Below are positions 42,413 through 51,085 of a stretch of 64,000 bases of DNA, piece after piece. Source of the DNA: Elusimicrobiota bacterium. GTDB taxonomy: Bacteria > Elusimicrobiota > Elusimicrobia > UBA1565 > UBA9628. The notes below the pieces were generated by a model. That model did no database searches and was not told where the DNA came from. It saw only the letters and a list, made by a program, of their open reading frames with translations. The position numbers were made by a program, and so were the translations under genes. Where the stretch lies: the NCBI GenBank assembly GCA_023249645.1, contig JAHFCF010000002.1:62001-126000 (forward strand), given 5' to 3'. The number at the start of each line of letters is the position of its first letter. The first letter of the stretch is position 1.

Positions 42413-43873
42413 ATGAACATCTTGAGTCTCATCACCTTTCTTCCGGCAGCCGGGGCCCTGGTCATCCTGGCCCTGCCCAAGGAGCGCGAGCGCGCCATCC
42501 AGGCGGCCGCGCTCATCTCTTCGGGACTCTCCCTGATCCTCTGCGGCGCGCTCTATGTCCTTTTCAACCGCGGCACCTCGGACATGCAGTTCGTCGAGCG
42601 CATCCCCTGGATCCCGTCCTTGGGCGCGCAGTACTTCTTAGGCGTGGACGGACTCTCGGTGCCCCTGGTGATCCTGACGGCCCTCATGTCCTTCGTCTCT
42701 TTGATCGCATCTCTCAACATCAAGGTCCGCATCAAGGAGTACTTCTTCTGGTTCTTGATCCTGGAAACAGGCATGAGCGGGGTCTTCGCCGCCCTGGACA
42801 TGGTCCTCTTCTATGTCTTCTGGGAGATCACCCTGGTCCCCATGTACTTCCTCATCGGGATCTGGGGGGGACCGAAGAAGGAGTACGCGGCCATCAAGTT
42901 CTTCCTCTACACCCTGACCGGCTCGGTCTTCATGCTCCTGGGCATACTGGCCGTGTACTTCAACACGACTCCGCACACCTTCGACCTGCTCACGCTGCTG
43001 CAGTCGCATGCCCAATGGAGCAGCCGCTTCCAGATCCTCGTGTTCATCGCCTTCTACCTCGGCTTCGCGGTCAAGGTGCCGGCGTTCCCGTTCCACACCT
43101 GGCTTCCCCTGGCCCATGTGGAGGCGCCCACGGCCGTGAGCGTGGTCCTGGCCGCTGTCCTGCTGAAGATGGGAGTCTACGGCATCATGCGCATCTCCTA
43201 CGGCATGCTGCCCTTGGGTTTTTCGTGGTTCCTGCCGATCCTGATCGCCATCGCGGTCATCAACATCATCTATGGCGCTCTCTGCGCCATGGCCCAGACG
43301 GACATGAAGAAGATGGTGGCCTACTCCTCGATCAACCACATGGGCTACTGCCTTTTGGGCATCGCCGGGCTGACGGCCACGGGGTTCGCGGGCGCCAGCT
43401 TCGAGATGATCAACCACGGGATCATCACCGGAGCCCTGTTCCTTCTGGTCGGCGTCATCTATGACCGGGCGCACACGCGCGACATCTCGGCCTTCGGCGG
43501 CTTGGCGGCTAAGCTGCCGGTCTACGCGGGCCTCATGTCCTTGGCCTGCTTCGCCTCTCTGGGCCTGCCCGGCCTGGCCGGCTTCATCAGCGAGTTCCTA
43601 TGCTTCTTGGGCGCGTTCGCCCGCTGGAAGGTCTGCACGGCCGTCTCGGTCATCGGCATCCTCGTCACCGCCGCTTTCTTCCTGCGCATGCTCGAGAAAG
43701 TCTTCCTGGGACCGTTCAATGAGAAATGGTCGGCGCTCACCGACCTCGATGCCCGAGAGCTCTGCGCCATCGTGCCGCTCGCCGCGCTCACGATCGTCTT
43801 GGGCGTCTATCCCAGGCCGGCGCTGGACCTCATGAACACCACCCTCGTGCACATGGCGGGCCTCTTCAAATAA
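42413..43873 (+). CDS. nuoM: NADH-quinone oxidoreductase subunit M (proton pump)
   Basis: A 486-residue antiporter-like subunit with FYVFWEITLVPMYFLIGIWG (key Glu), FPFHTWLPLAHVEAPTAVSV and KMVAYSSINHMGYCLLGI. AAGGAGAATGTC precedes the ATG. About fourteen membrane helices. Confidence 0.96.
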   Translation: MNILSLITFLPAAGALVILALPKERERAIQAAALISSGLSLILCGALYVLFNRGTSDMQFVERIPWIPSLGAQYFLGVDGLSVPLVILTALMSFVSLIASLNIKVRIKEYFFWFLILETGMSGVFAALDMVLFYVFWEITLVPMYFLIGIWGGPKKEYAAIKFFLYTLTGSVFMLLGILAVYFNTTPHTFDLLTLLQSHAQWSSRFQILVFIAFYLGFAVKVPAFPFHTWLPLAHVEAPTAVSVVLAAVLLKMGVYGIMRISYGMLPLGFSWFLPILIAIAVINIIYGALCAMAQTDMKKMVAYSSINHMGYCLLGIAGLTATGFAGASFEMINHGIITGALFLLVGVIYDRAHTRDISAFGGLAAKLPVYAGLMSLACFASLGLPGLAGFISEFLCFLGAFARWKVCTAVSVIGILVTAAFFLRMLEKVFLGPFNEKWSALTDLDARELCAIVPLAALTIVLGVYPRPALDLMNTTLVHMAGLFK

Positions 43874-43875
43874 TC

Positions 43876-45366
43876 ATGTTCAACCTCCAGCTCCTCGCCC
43901 CCGAGATCGTCTTGAGCGTTCTGGCCCTGGCCCTCATGGCCATCGATCTCATCCTGCCAACGAGGCGCTCCCAACTGCCGTACCATCTGGGGTGGATATC
44001 GGCCCTCGTGGCTCTGGCCTGCGTCGTCGCGACACTGGCCACCAGCAGCCAGGGAGCCGGCCCGCTCTGGATCGTGGATCCGTTCAGCCAGCTCTTCAAG
44101 GCCATGACGCTTTTGGCCGTGATCGTGACCTTCCTGCTCTGCCTGGAATACGAGGACCTCTCGCTCTCCCAGTCAGGGACCTTCGCGGCACTCCTGCTCC
44201 TCTCGGCGGTAGGCCTCATGCTCTTGGTCTCCGCCACGGACCTTCTCTTCCTCTTCGTGTCCCTGGAGCTCGTGGCCGTCTCTTCCTTCATCCTGGCAGG
44301 GTTCGAGAGGCGCAACCGCAAGTCCAACGAAGGCGCCATCAAGTACTTCCTCTTCGGCGCCTTCTCCTCGGCCATCTTCGTCTACGGCCTCTCTCTCTAC
44401 TACGGCGCGGCCGGCACGACCAAGCTCTTGATCCTCTCGCAGAACGGCTCGAGCCTGAGCCTCTGGACTCCGGTGCTGACGGGCCTGGGCCGGCAGGGCC
44501 CGGTCCTGCTCTTAGCCATGCTCTTCCTGCTTCTGGGCTTCGGCTTCAAGGCGGCGATGGTGCCCATGCACTTCTGGGTGCCCGATGTCTACGAGGGCGC
44601 GCCCATGCCGGTGACGACCTTTCTCTCGGTCGCTCCCAAGATCGCGATCATGGGAGTCCTCTTGCGGGTCTTCACGCTCCTGGTGCCGGCCTCGGGCCTG
44701 GGCCTGACCGGGCTTCTGGCCCTCTTGGCCATCCTCACCATGACCGTGGGCAACACCATCGCCATCTTCCAGGACAACGTCAAGCGCCTCTTGGCCTACT
44801 CCTCCATCGCCCAGGCCGGCTATATCCTGATCGGCATCGTGACCGCCAACTCCCTCGGCTTGGAGGGCGTGCTCCTCTACAGCGCTGTCTACATCGCCAT
44901 GAACGTCGGCGCATTCACCGTGCTGCAGGCTGTGGGCAAGAACGGCTCCTACGAGCTTTCGGCCTTCGACGGCCTCTCGCGCCGATCCATGGCACTCGCT
45001 CTGACCATGGCCGTATTCCTGCTCTCCTTGGCCGGCATCCCTCCGTTGGCTGGGTTCATCGGGAAGTTCTATCTCTTCGCCGCGGCCATGGAGGCCGGCC
45101 GCGCAGCAGCCTCCTCATCCTCGAAAAACATCTTCTACGCCTTGGCCGTGGTCGGCGTCATCAACAGCGTCATCTCGGTCTACTACTACATGAAGATCGT
45201 CTACCACATGTTCTTCTTACCGCCGCACGAGAGGTCCTCGGCGCCGGCCATCGGTCCCTATCTGCTAGCCGTCCTGGCCGTGTGCCTGGCCGGAGTCCTC
45301 GCCTTCGGCGTCTGGCCGGAGCCTCTCATCGCCCAGATGAGGATCTCCGCCGTGCACCTGCCGTAG
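43876..45366 (+). CDS. nuoN: NADH-quinone oxidoreductase subunit N (proton pump)
   Basis: A 496-residue antiporter-like subunit: FLFVSLELVAVSSFILAGFE, FKAAMVPMHFWVPDVYEGAP and RLLAYSSIAQAGYILIGI. It starts two bases after nuoM. The coding sequence ends at the left copy of a 15-bp direct repeat, and its TAG stop lies inside a dispersed 16-mer, so the C-terminus may have been remodelled by an insertion. Confidence 0.95.
   Translation: MFNLQLLAPEIVLSVLALALMAIDLILPTRRSQLPYHLGWISALVALACVVATLATSSQGAGPLWIVDPFSQLFKAMTLLAVIVTFLLCLEYEDLSLSQSGTFAALLLLSAVGLMLLVSATDLLFLFVSLELVAVSSFILAGFERRNRKSNEGAIKYFLFGAFSSAIFVYGLSLYYGAAGTTKLLILSQNGSSLSLWTPVLTGLGRQGPVLLLAMLFLLLGFGFKAAMVPMHFWVPDVYEGAPMPVTTFLSVAPKIAIMGVLLRVFTLLVPASGLGLTGLLALLAILTMTVGNTIAIFQDNVKRLLAYSSIAQAGYILIGIVTANSLGLEGVLLYSAVYIAMNVGAFTVLQAVGKNGSYELSAFDGLSRRSMALALTMAVFLLSLAGIPPLAGFIGKFYLFAAAMEAGRAAASSSSKNIFYALAVVGVINSVISVYYYMKIVYHMFFLPPHERSSAPAIGPYLLAVLAVCLAGVLAFGVWPEPLIAQMRISAVHLP
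45349..45363 (+). repeat. Left copy of 15-bp direct repeat
   Basis: GCCGTGCACCTGCCG, the last codons of nuoN. The identical sequence occurs 696 bases downstream. Confidence 0.75.
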
Positions 45367-45379
45367 GTCTTTGGGCCCA
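45364..45379 (+). repeat. Dispersed 16-mer TAGGTCTTTGGRCCCA, copy 1
   Basis: taggtctttgggccca, containing the nuoN stop codon. A near-identical copy is at 55113-55128 beside the potC terminator. The 107 bases from here to the next gene contain no ORF and only a good Shine-Dalgarno at its end. Confidence 0.55.
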
Positions 45380-45485
45380 CAAAAATCCGGGACCATTGCC
45401 GACGCAGTTTTGGGACTTTTGACCTATGGAGAAATCCTAAAAATAACGTATCCTTTCTGGAGATTGGCCGCAGCAGGAGGTTCAA

Positions 45486-46037
45486 ATGAAAATTTTTAAT
45501 TCCCTTTCCGTGATCGCACTTCTCTGCAGTCCGACACCGCTTTTAGCCCGAGCTGGGGGAGGGCTCGCGTCGCATTACATAGCGACGCAGACTGCGCTCA
45601 ATCAAAGCCAGCAAGGTGATGGCTGCCCGTGGCTGGGTGCCTCAGGGATTCTGCAATGCGAAATCGAGAAAGCCAAAAAATCACGCGATGAAATCTTTGC
45701 CAATGGCCCTGACAGCAAAACGATCGCCGAAAAGAAACAAGCCGTCGATAGACTCATCGTTCTTTACAACACTTCGAAGAATGAAGAGGTGTGGTTGGAT
45801 GCCATCACAACATTGGTCGGCAGCCCTCTTATGATGTCTAATGAGATTCAGGAATATGCGATCTCCCAGATATGTTATCTGTCGCCGTTGCCGCTTCTTG
45901 AAAGCAAAACCATCAAAGAACGACTCATTGAGAGTCTGCGGAGCTTCACGTATGCTGCTGAGTATCCATATGAGAAACACTCTAAAGCATTCTACATCGA
46001 TCTCGCCAAGGAGTTAGCATACCTTGCTCAAGGGTAG
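45486..46037 (+). CDS. Small secreted protein of unknown function in a low-GC segment
   Basis: A 183-residue protein with a signal peptide (KIFNSLSVIALLCSPTPLLARA) and a helical mature part (KKQAVDRLIVLYN, EEVWLDAITTLVGS, KTIKERLIESLRSF) that could be HEAT-like. No family is recognised. AGGAGGTTCAA precedes the ATG. Codon use is visibly poorer in GC at third positions than the nuo genes, and the gene lies between two copies of a 15-bp direct repeat, which suggests recent acquisition. Confidence 0.65.
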   Translation: MKIFNSLSVIALLCSPTPLLARAGGGLASHYIATQTALNQSQQGDGCPWLGASGILQCEIEKAKKSRDEIFANGPDSKTIAEKKQAVDRLIVLYNTSKNEEVWLDAITTLVGSPLMMSNEIQEYAISQICYLSPLPLLESKTIKERLIESLRSFTYAAEYPYEKHSKAFYIDLAKELAYLAQG

Positions 46038-46044
46038 GCTTTCT

Positions 46045-46059
46045 GCCGTGCACCTGCCG
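46045..46059 (+). repeat. Right copy of 15-bp direct repeat
   Basis: GCCGTGCACCTGCCG, identical to the nuoN 3' end. The flanking bases TC-YGCC...CCG-YAG are also alike, extending the similarity to about 21 bases. Confidence 0.75.
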
Positions 46060-46084
46060 CAGTCAAAATTTGTATCTTCTTCGC

Positions 46085-46963
46085 ATGCGTTTGCGCTGCC
46101 TGGCGTCGACGGTCGTGATCACCTACACGGCCACTGCACTCCTCTCCTGGCATTGCGAAAATATCCTCTTCAAACCCTATGCGGGACTACGCGGCCAGGC
46201 ACTAGCCGGAACGGCCAGTGCCGAGGCTCGCGCCACCCAGCGCCTGAGCCGGACGCCTGACTTCTACAAAGCGGAGTACGGATTCGAGAATTTCAACGGA
46301 GATCAACTCCACATCAGCTATCAGGCCCCGCGCCAGGCCTACGAAGCCTATTGTTCGAGCTTCTGGTACCGCTTGGAAGACCTCAATGCAGCCGGTCCAT
46401 CTGTGGATGCCTATCTCGCCTCGCGCGGCTTCAAACGCCTGGAGAAGAACATCATCGAGGCGGATGTGCCCGGCATGGTCAAGAGAAGCTCCGGACCCTT
46501 GAAAGCCCTCTCTAAAGCCTTCGATCGCATCGCCATGGATAAGAACTACGATTCAGAAAGCCTCATCGGCTCGGTCACGGCCATGGTCCAGACCGCGGTG
46601 CGCTACCAGATCCCGCCCGTCGTTGAAGATGGCCGACACACGGGAGGCATACTGCCTCCGGTCATGTCCCTGATGCGCGGGTGGGGGGACTGCGACACGA
46701 AGACCGGACTTTTGACCTCGATCTTGGTCAACTGGCCGAACATGCGCATGGTCGGCATCGCGCTGCCCGGTCACTATCTCATGGCCGTCTTGCGCATCCC
46801 GGCTCGCGGCGAGGCTTTCGTGGAATACCAGGGCCTGAAATATGTCCTCGTCGAACCCGCCGGACCGGCGTGGCTGGCCCCGGGCACGGTCGGCGTGGAC
46901 ACCCTGCCGGAACTAGAAGCTGCCGAAGGATTCCGGATCGAGCCGTTTTTTGATCCGTCATAA
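46085..46963 (+). CDS. Transglutaminase-like cysteine peptidase-fold protein
   Basis: A 292-residue protein with an N-terminal membrane or signal segment (LASTVVITYTATALLSW). The core shows a transglutaminase-like triad: Cys in RGWGDCDTKTGLL, His in ALPGHYLMAVL and an acidic residue in KYVLVEPAG. Such domains hydrolyse or cross-link peptide bonds outside the cytoplasm. I use the ATG at 46085; a TTG at 46070 is possible. It is followed after 12 bases by a DUF350 membrane protein, a pair that may work together in the envelope. Confidence 0.7.
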   Translation: MRLRCLASTVVITYTATALLSWHCENILFKPYAGLRGQALAGTASAEARATQRLSRTPDFYKAEYGFENFNGDQLHISYQAPRQAYEAYCSSFWYRLEDLNAAGPSVDAYLASRGFKRLEKNIIEADVPGMVKRSSGPLKALSKAFDRIAMDKNYDSESLIGSVTAMVQTAVRYQIPPVVEDGRHTGGILPPVMSLMRGWGDCDTKTGLLTSILVNWPNMRMVGIALPGHYLMAVLRIPARGEAFVEYQGLKYVLVEPAGPAWLAPGTVGVDTLPELEAAEGFRIEPFFDPS

Positions 46964-46975
46964 AAGGAGAAAACC

Positions 46976-47515
46976 ATGTTCATGATCCGAGTGCTGGTGA
47001 GCCTTTTCGAATTCGTCCTGGCGGTTGTCATGTCCGGCGGCGTCATCTACGCGACCTACCGCGTCTTCATCAAGGCCAACCCAGACTTCGACATGCAGGC
47101 CGAGATCAAGAAGGGAAACATCGCCGTGGGGCTTCTCGTCTCCACCATCCTCATCTGCGCCTCGGTCTTCGTGGAGAAGGGCATGGCCTCGGTAGTGCAC
47201 ATGTTCCGACTCTACATCAGCATGCCGGCCCAAGCGCCGATCTCCGGATGGCAGCTGGTCCTCATCGGCTTGGGCCACTTGGCTATTTCCTTGCTGTTAG
47301 CAGTCCTGACCATCTCGCTCACCCTGCGCCTCTTCGGAAGGCTCACCGCCGAGATGCAGGAAGGCAAGGAACTTGAAAAGGGGAATCTGGCGGTCGGTCT
47401 TCTCCTTTCCAGCGTCGTCATCGTGGCCACGTTCTACGTCTCAGGCGGGGTCAGCGCGCTCTCCAAAGCCCTCGTGCCCCAGCCTTCCATCGGACGGATA
47501 GAAATCCAGAAATAA
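46976..47515 (+). CDS. DUF350-family membrane protein
   Basis: A 179-residue protein with two related halves, each holding a KGNIAVGLLV / KGNLAVGLLL-type helix and a second helix, in total four to five membrane segments. DUF350 proteins are inner-membrane proteins of unknown function, often near transglutaminase-like or glutathionylspermidine-synthase-like genes. AAAAGGAGAAAACC precedes the ATG. A REP-like repeat lies just downstream. Confidence 0.85.
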   Translation: MFMIRVLVSLFEFVLAVVMSGGVIYATYRVFIKANPDFDMQAEIKKGNIAVGLLVSTILICASVFVEKGMASVVHMFRLYISMPAQAPISGWQLVLIGLGHLAISLLLAVLTISLTLRLFGRLTAEMQEGKELEKGNLAVGLLLSSVVIVATFYVSGGVSALSKALVPQPSIGRIEIQK

Positions 47516-47523
47516 GCTAAAAT

Positions 47524-47562
47524 GGGTGTCAGGCTTTCTCGTATTTTCCGTATTTGACACCC
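47524..47562 (-). repeat. REP-like repeat, copy B, with hairpin ends
   Basis: GGGTGTCA...TGACACCC: 8-bp inverted ends around the same core as copy A (tacggaaaatacgagaaagcctgac on the minus strand). It fills nearly all of the 47-base gap between DUF350 and the amidohydrolase and touches the ATG of the latter. Confidence 0.75.
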
Positions 47563-48969
47563 ATGGCGAAAAAACCACACGATCTCCTCATCCGAGGAGC
47601 GACGGTTCTAAGCGCGTCGGACAGTTTCGTGGCGGATATTGCCGTTTCCAATGGGCGCGTCATTGCCTTGGGAGAGGACCTGGGACCGGCCCAGGAATCC
47701 ATCGACGCCCGCGGCCTGGTGGCCGCACCGGGAGGCGTGGACGCGCACACCCATCTCGACATGCCCTGTCCGGGCGGGACCACGGCGGACGATTTTTCCA
47801 CGGGGACGGCCGCCGCTCTCTTCGGCGGCACGACCACCATCATCGATTTCGCGACCCAGCAACGCGGGGGCAGCTGCCTCAAGGCTCTACAAGATTGGCA
47901 TGCCAAGGCGGATGGCAAGAGTTTTACGGATTACGCCTTTCACATGGCCATCACGGACATGTCCGAGAGCGCTTCGCGCGAAATGAAGCGTCTCATCGGT
48001 GAGGGCGTGACCAGCTTCAAGCTCTACATGGCCTACCCAGCGCTCCTCTCGGACGACGCGGCCATTCTCAGAGCCTTGGAGCGATCCAATGAGATCGGCG
48101 GCTTGATCGCCCTGCACTGCGAAAACGAACCGGCCATCGATCGACTGATCAAAGAAGCCATCGCCGCGGGACACATCGAGCCGAGATTCCACCCACTGAC
48201 CCGGCCGCCGCAAGCCGAGGCCGAGGCTGTCAGCCGCGCCGTCTCTTTGGCCGAGACGGCCCAGGCGCCCGTCTACATCGTCCATCTCTCGGCAGCGGAT
48301 TCCCTCGAAGAGGTGCGCCGCGCCCGCCGCAGGGGTGTGGCTGTCCTGGCTGAGACTTGCCCGCAGTATCTCTATCTGGCCAGCCACGAATACGACAAGC
48401 CGTTTTGTGAAGCAGCACGGTCCGTGATCTCGCCGCCCTTAAGATCCAAGGAGCATTCCCAAGCCCTGTGGCAGGCTTTGTCCTGGGGGGAATTCCAAGC
48501 CGTGGCCACGGACCACTGCACCTTCCCCATGCATTCCAAGCCCGGCAAGCCGGGCAAGGACCGCGGCCTCAAGGATTTCTCAAAGATCCCGGGGGGCGCC
48601 CCGGGCCTGGAGACGCGCATGCTCCTCATGTGGGAGGCGGTGCAAAAAGGCCGGATCTCTTCTTCGCGGTTCGTGGATCTGACCTCGACGGGCCCGGCCA
48701 AGGCCTTCGGCCTCTACCCCCGCAAGGGCCACCTCATGCCTGGGGCCGACGCGGACATCGTGCTCATCGATCCCCAGCACCGCACGACGATCGCTGCCGC
48801 CGATCTTCACCACGCCGTGGACTACACGCCCTTCGAGGGCATCTGCGTGCACGGCGCCATCCGGGAGGTCTTTCTGCGCGGCCGACGCGCCGTCTCCCAA
48901 GGACGGCTCCTGGCCAAGAAAGGCCAAGGCCGCTTTCTCCAGTGCAGCCAAAGACAGTTCTGCCTATGA
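47563..48969 (+). CDS. Hydantoinase/dihydropyrimidinase-family amidohydrolase
   Basis: A 468-residue cyclic amidohydrolase with the binuclear-metal motifs: HTHLDMP, the carboxylated-Lys region SFKLYMAYP, LHCENEP, IVHLSAADS and the Asp of AVATDHCTF. The family opens cyclic amides such as dihydropyrimidines, hydantoins or allantoin; the fine substrate cannot be read. The ATG at 47563 directly follows a REP-like hairpin and has no Shine-Dalgarno, so translation control may have changed. It heads a nitrogen-catabolic set with a putrescine aminotransferase and polyamine importer. Confidence 0.87.
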   Translation: MAKKPHDLLIRGATVLSASDSFVADIAVSNGRVIALGEDLGPAQESIDARGLVAAPGGVDAHTHLDMPCPGGTTADDFSTGTAAALFGGTTTIIDFATQQRGGSCLKALQDWHAKADGKSFTDYAFHMAITDMSESASREMKRLIGEGVTSFKLYMAYPALLSDDAAILRALERSNEIGGLIALHCENEPAIDRLIKEAIAAGHIEPRFHPLTRPPQAEAEAVSRAVSLAETAQAPVYIVHLSAADSLEEVRRARRRGVAVLAETCPQYLYLASHEYDKPFCEAARSVISPPLRSKEHSQALWQALSWGEFQAVATDHCTFPMHSKPGKPGKDRGLKDFSKIPGGAPGLETRMLLMWEAVQKGRISSSRFVDLTSTGPAKAFGLYPRKGHLMPGADADIVLIDPQHRTTIAAADLHHAVDYTPFEGICVHGAIREVFLRGRRAVSQGRLLAKKGQGRFLQCSQRQFCL

Positions 48970-49640
48970 ACTGGAGACCTGGCGTCGCAGGTTTGTCCGG
49001 AGGCTTTGCCGGTGCCTTGGCTGGGCACATCGCCGTGACCCTCATCACGCGCCTCGGCGCGCAGCTCTGGCTCGTCGGCCCCTACGGCCCTCCCATGCAG
49101 TTCTTCGCCATGTCGGTCTATCTCGGCTTCTTGTACGCCAGCATCGCCGGGGCTCTCTCTCGCCAGATCCGTCCCGCCTTAGTCGGCTTCGGGAGCGCCT
49201 GCCTCCCCATCGCTCTGCCCATGACGATCCTGACCCATTGGCCCGGCCCCTTGCGCGCCTTCCTCCATCTGCTCGCAAGATCTCCCGCCATCACTGTCAG
49301 GCTCATGCGCGCCCTGCATGTGCTCAACCCGATCGCCTTGATCTGGACCATCGCGGTCCTGACCGTCTACCTCGTCGCGACCTGGGGGACGACGCTCGCC
49401 CTGGGGGCGCTGCTATGCCCCGCGCGGCGATGGCTCGGAGCGATCTTGGCCGCTGTCGGCTCCGGGGCCGGCTATCTGGCCCTGCAACTCTTCGCCCATT
49501 TCATCCCGCTGCCGAGCCGATGGGATCCCACGAGCTTCATTCCCGCGCCCCTGGACCTGCTCACCGGGCTCTTGATCGGCGCCGGCATGGGCGCGGGCAT
49601 CGGCTGGGCGCAAGACCGGCAGCACAAGGAGCCATCATGA
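48966..49640 (+). CDS. Polytopic membrane protein of unknown function
   Basis: A 224-residue hydrophobic protein with about five or six membrane helices (e.g. GLSGGFAGALAGHIAVTLI, ALIWTIAVLTVYLVATWGTT, DLLTGLLIGAGMGAGIGW). No family is recognised. It overlaps both neighbours by ATGA, so it is translated with the amidohydrolase and the aminotransferase; a role in uptake or export of a related metabolite is possible but not shown. The track start at 48468 is a shadow. Confidence 0.7.
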   Translation: MNWRPGVAGLSGGFAGALAGHIAVTLITRLGAQLWLVGPYGPPMQFFAMSVYLGFLYASIAGALSRQIRPALVGFGSACLPIALPMTILTHWPGPLRAFLHLLARSPAITVRLMRALHVLNPIALIWTIAVLTVYLVATWGTTLALGALLCPARRWLGAILAAVGSGAGYLALQLFAHFIPLPSRWDPTSFIPAPLDLLTGLLIGAGMGAGIGWAQDRQHKEPS

Positions 49641-50998
49641 AGCTCGCCACTCCGGACATCCTCAAGGAAACCGAACACGCCTTGGACCTCGTGGCCAAGG
49701 ATTCGCTCACCGCGGAAGACAAGGCTTGGCTCACGCAGGTCACGGCGGACTATTACGCGAACTTCGTCAATCCCGGCATACTCGAGTACCGCAAGTCCGT
49801 CTCGACCGACTACGTCTCCGTGGAGTGGTCGGACCACGCCAACAGCTTCGAGGACGTCCAGGGCCGCCGCTACCTCGACCTCCTGGGAGGCTACGGCATC
49901 TACAACGTGGGCCATCGCCATCCCAAGGTCGTGGAGGCCGTCTCGCATCAGCTCAAGCGCCAGGCCCTGCATTCCCAGGAACTCCTTGAGCCCTTCCGCG
50001 CCATTTTGGCCAAGCTCATCAACGACATCACCCCCGGGGACCTGCAGTTCTCCTTTTTCGGCAATTCCGGCGCCGAGGCCATCGAAGGAGCCATGAAACT
50101 CGCCATGCTCCACACGGGCCGCAAATCCTTCATCGCGGCCAACGCGGGCTTCCACGGAAAGACCCTGGGCGCGCTCTCGGCCACGGCCAAAGCCAAGTTC
50201 CGCCAACCTTTTTTGCCGATCCTCCCCGACTGCTACCACATCCCTTTCGGCGACGCGGACTACATCGAGTCGGCCTTGAAATCCGCCGACGAAGTGGGCA
50301 ACGACATCGCGGCCGTCATCCTCGAGCCCATCCAGGGAGAGGGGGGCATCAACGTGCCGCCGGACGACTATTTCCCGCGCGTGCGCGAGCTCTGCGACCG
50401 ATTCGGAGCGCTCCTCATCGCCGACGAGATCCAGACGGGCTTCGGCCGCACGGGCCGGATGTGGTGCGTGGACCATTGGGACGTGGTGCCCGACATCATG
50501 TGCATGGGAAAATCCATGGGCGGCGGAGTCATGCCGATTGGCGCCTTCGTCTCGAACAAGACCATCTGGGAGCACCTCTTCCCAGAGCCCTGGCTGCATT
50601 CGACCACCTTCGGCGGCAACCCCCTCTCCTGCGTGGCCGCGATCGCCGGCATCCACGTGCTTCTGGACGAGAAGCTCCCCGAGCGGGCGGACAAGATGGG
50701 GACCGAGATGATCGCCAAGCTCAAGGCCCTGCGCCGGCGCTTCCCGAAACTCTGCGCGGACATACGCGGCAAGGGCCTGATGATCGGCATGGAGTTTCCC
50801 ACGGATGCCATCGGCTACGAGGTAGCCAAGGGCCTCTTCGACCACGGCGTGCTGGTGGCAGGCACGCTCTTCTCAGCCAAGACCCTGCGCATCGAGCCGC
50901 CCTTAACCCTCACGCCCAAGGAGATGGACCAGGCACTCGACGCCATCGAGAAGGTCTTTAAGGAAACCAACGCCAAGCATTTCGAAAAGAAGAAGTAG
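49637..50998 (+). CDS. Putrescine--2-oxoglutarate aminotransferase-like class III aminotransferase
   Basis: A 453-residue PLP enzyme. The N-terminal pattern YANFVNPGILEYRKSVSTDY and GGYGIYNVGHRHPKVVEAV, HSQELLEPFRA, DEIQTGFGRTG and the PLP-lysine region MCMGKSMGGGVMPIGAF match the putrescine aminotransferase (PatA/YgjG) group rather than ornithine aminotransferase. It converts putrescine to 4-aminobutanal, feeding GABA formation. The pot importer directly downstream supports a polyamine substrate. The ATG overlaps the membrane-protein stop. Confidence 0.88.
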   Translation: MKLATPDILKETEHALDLVAKDSLTAEDKAWLTQVTADYYANFVNPGILEYRKSVSTDYVSVEWSDHANSFEDVQGRRYLDLLGGYGIYNVGHRHPKVVEAVSHQLKRQALHSQELLEPFRAILAKLINDITPGDLQFSFFGNSGAEAIEGAMKLAMLHTGRKSFIAANAGFHGKTLGALSATAKAKFRQPFLPILPDCYHIPFGDADYIESALKSADEVGNDIAAVILEPIQGEGGINVPPDDYFPRVRELCDRFGALLIADEIQTGFGRTGRMWCVDHWDVVPDIMCMGKSMGGGVMPIGAFVSNKTIWEHLFPEPWLHSTTFGGNPLSCVAAIAGIHVLLDEKLPERADKMGTEMIAKLKALRRRFPKLCADIRGKGLMIGMEFPTDAIGYEVAKGLFDHGVLVAGTLFSAKTLRIEPPLTLTPKEMDQALDAIEKVFKETNAKHFEKKK

Positions 50999-51022
50999 TA
51001 CCAGGTTGTCATTTTTTTAAAG

Positions 51023-51053
51023 AAATACGGAAAATACGTGAAGGTCTGACCCC
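51023..51053 (+). repeat. REP-like repeat, copy C
   Basis: aaatacggaaaatacgtgaaggtctgacccc, differing from copy A by four bases. It sits between the aminotransferase stop and the potA promoter region. Confidence 0.75.
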
Positions 51054-51070
51054 GATTCTTTAAAATTTTG

Positions 51071-51079
51071 TATTATTAT
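51071..51079 (+). promoter_or_regulatory. Candidate -10 region of the pot operon (possible leaderless start)
   Basis: tattattat contains TATTAT ending six bases before the potA ATG at 51086, and no Shine-Dalgarno is present. The region upstream (tttaaaattttg) is AT-rich. Confidence 0.35.
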
Positions 51080-51085
51080 CGCGCA

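Noticed and set aside
46024-46260. 78-residue ORF starting inside the right direct repeat region
   Set aside because: It overlaps the transglutaminase-like gene in another frame; its start merely repeats the last nuoN codons.
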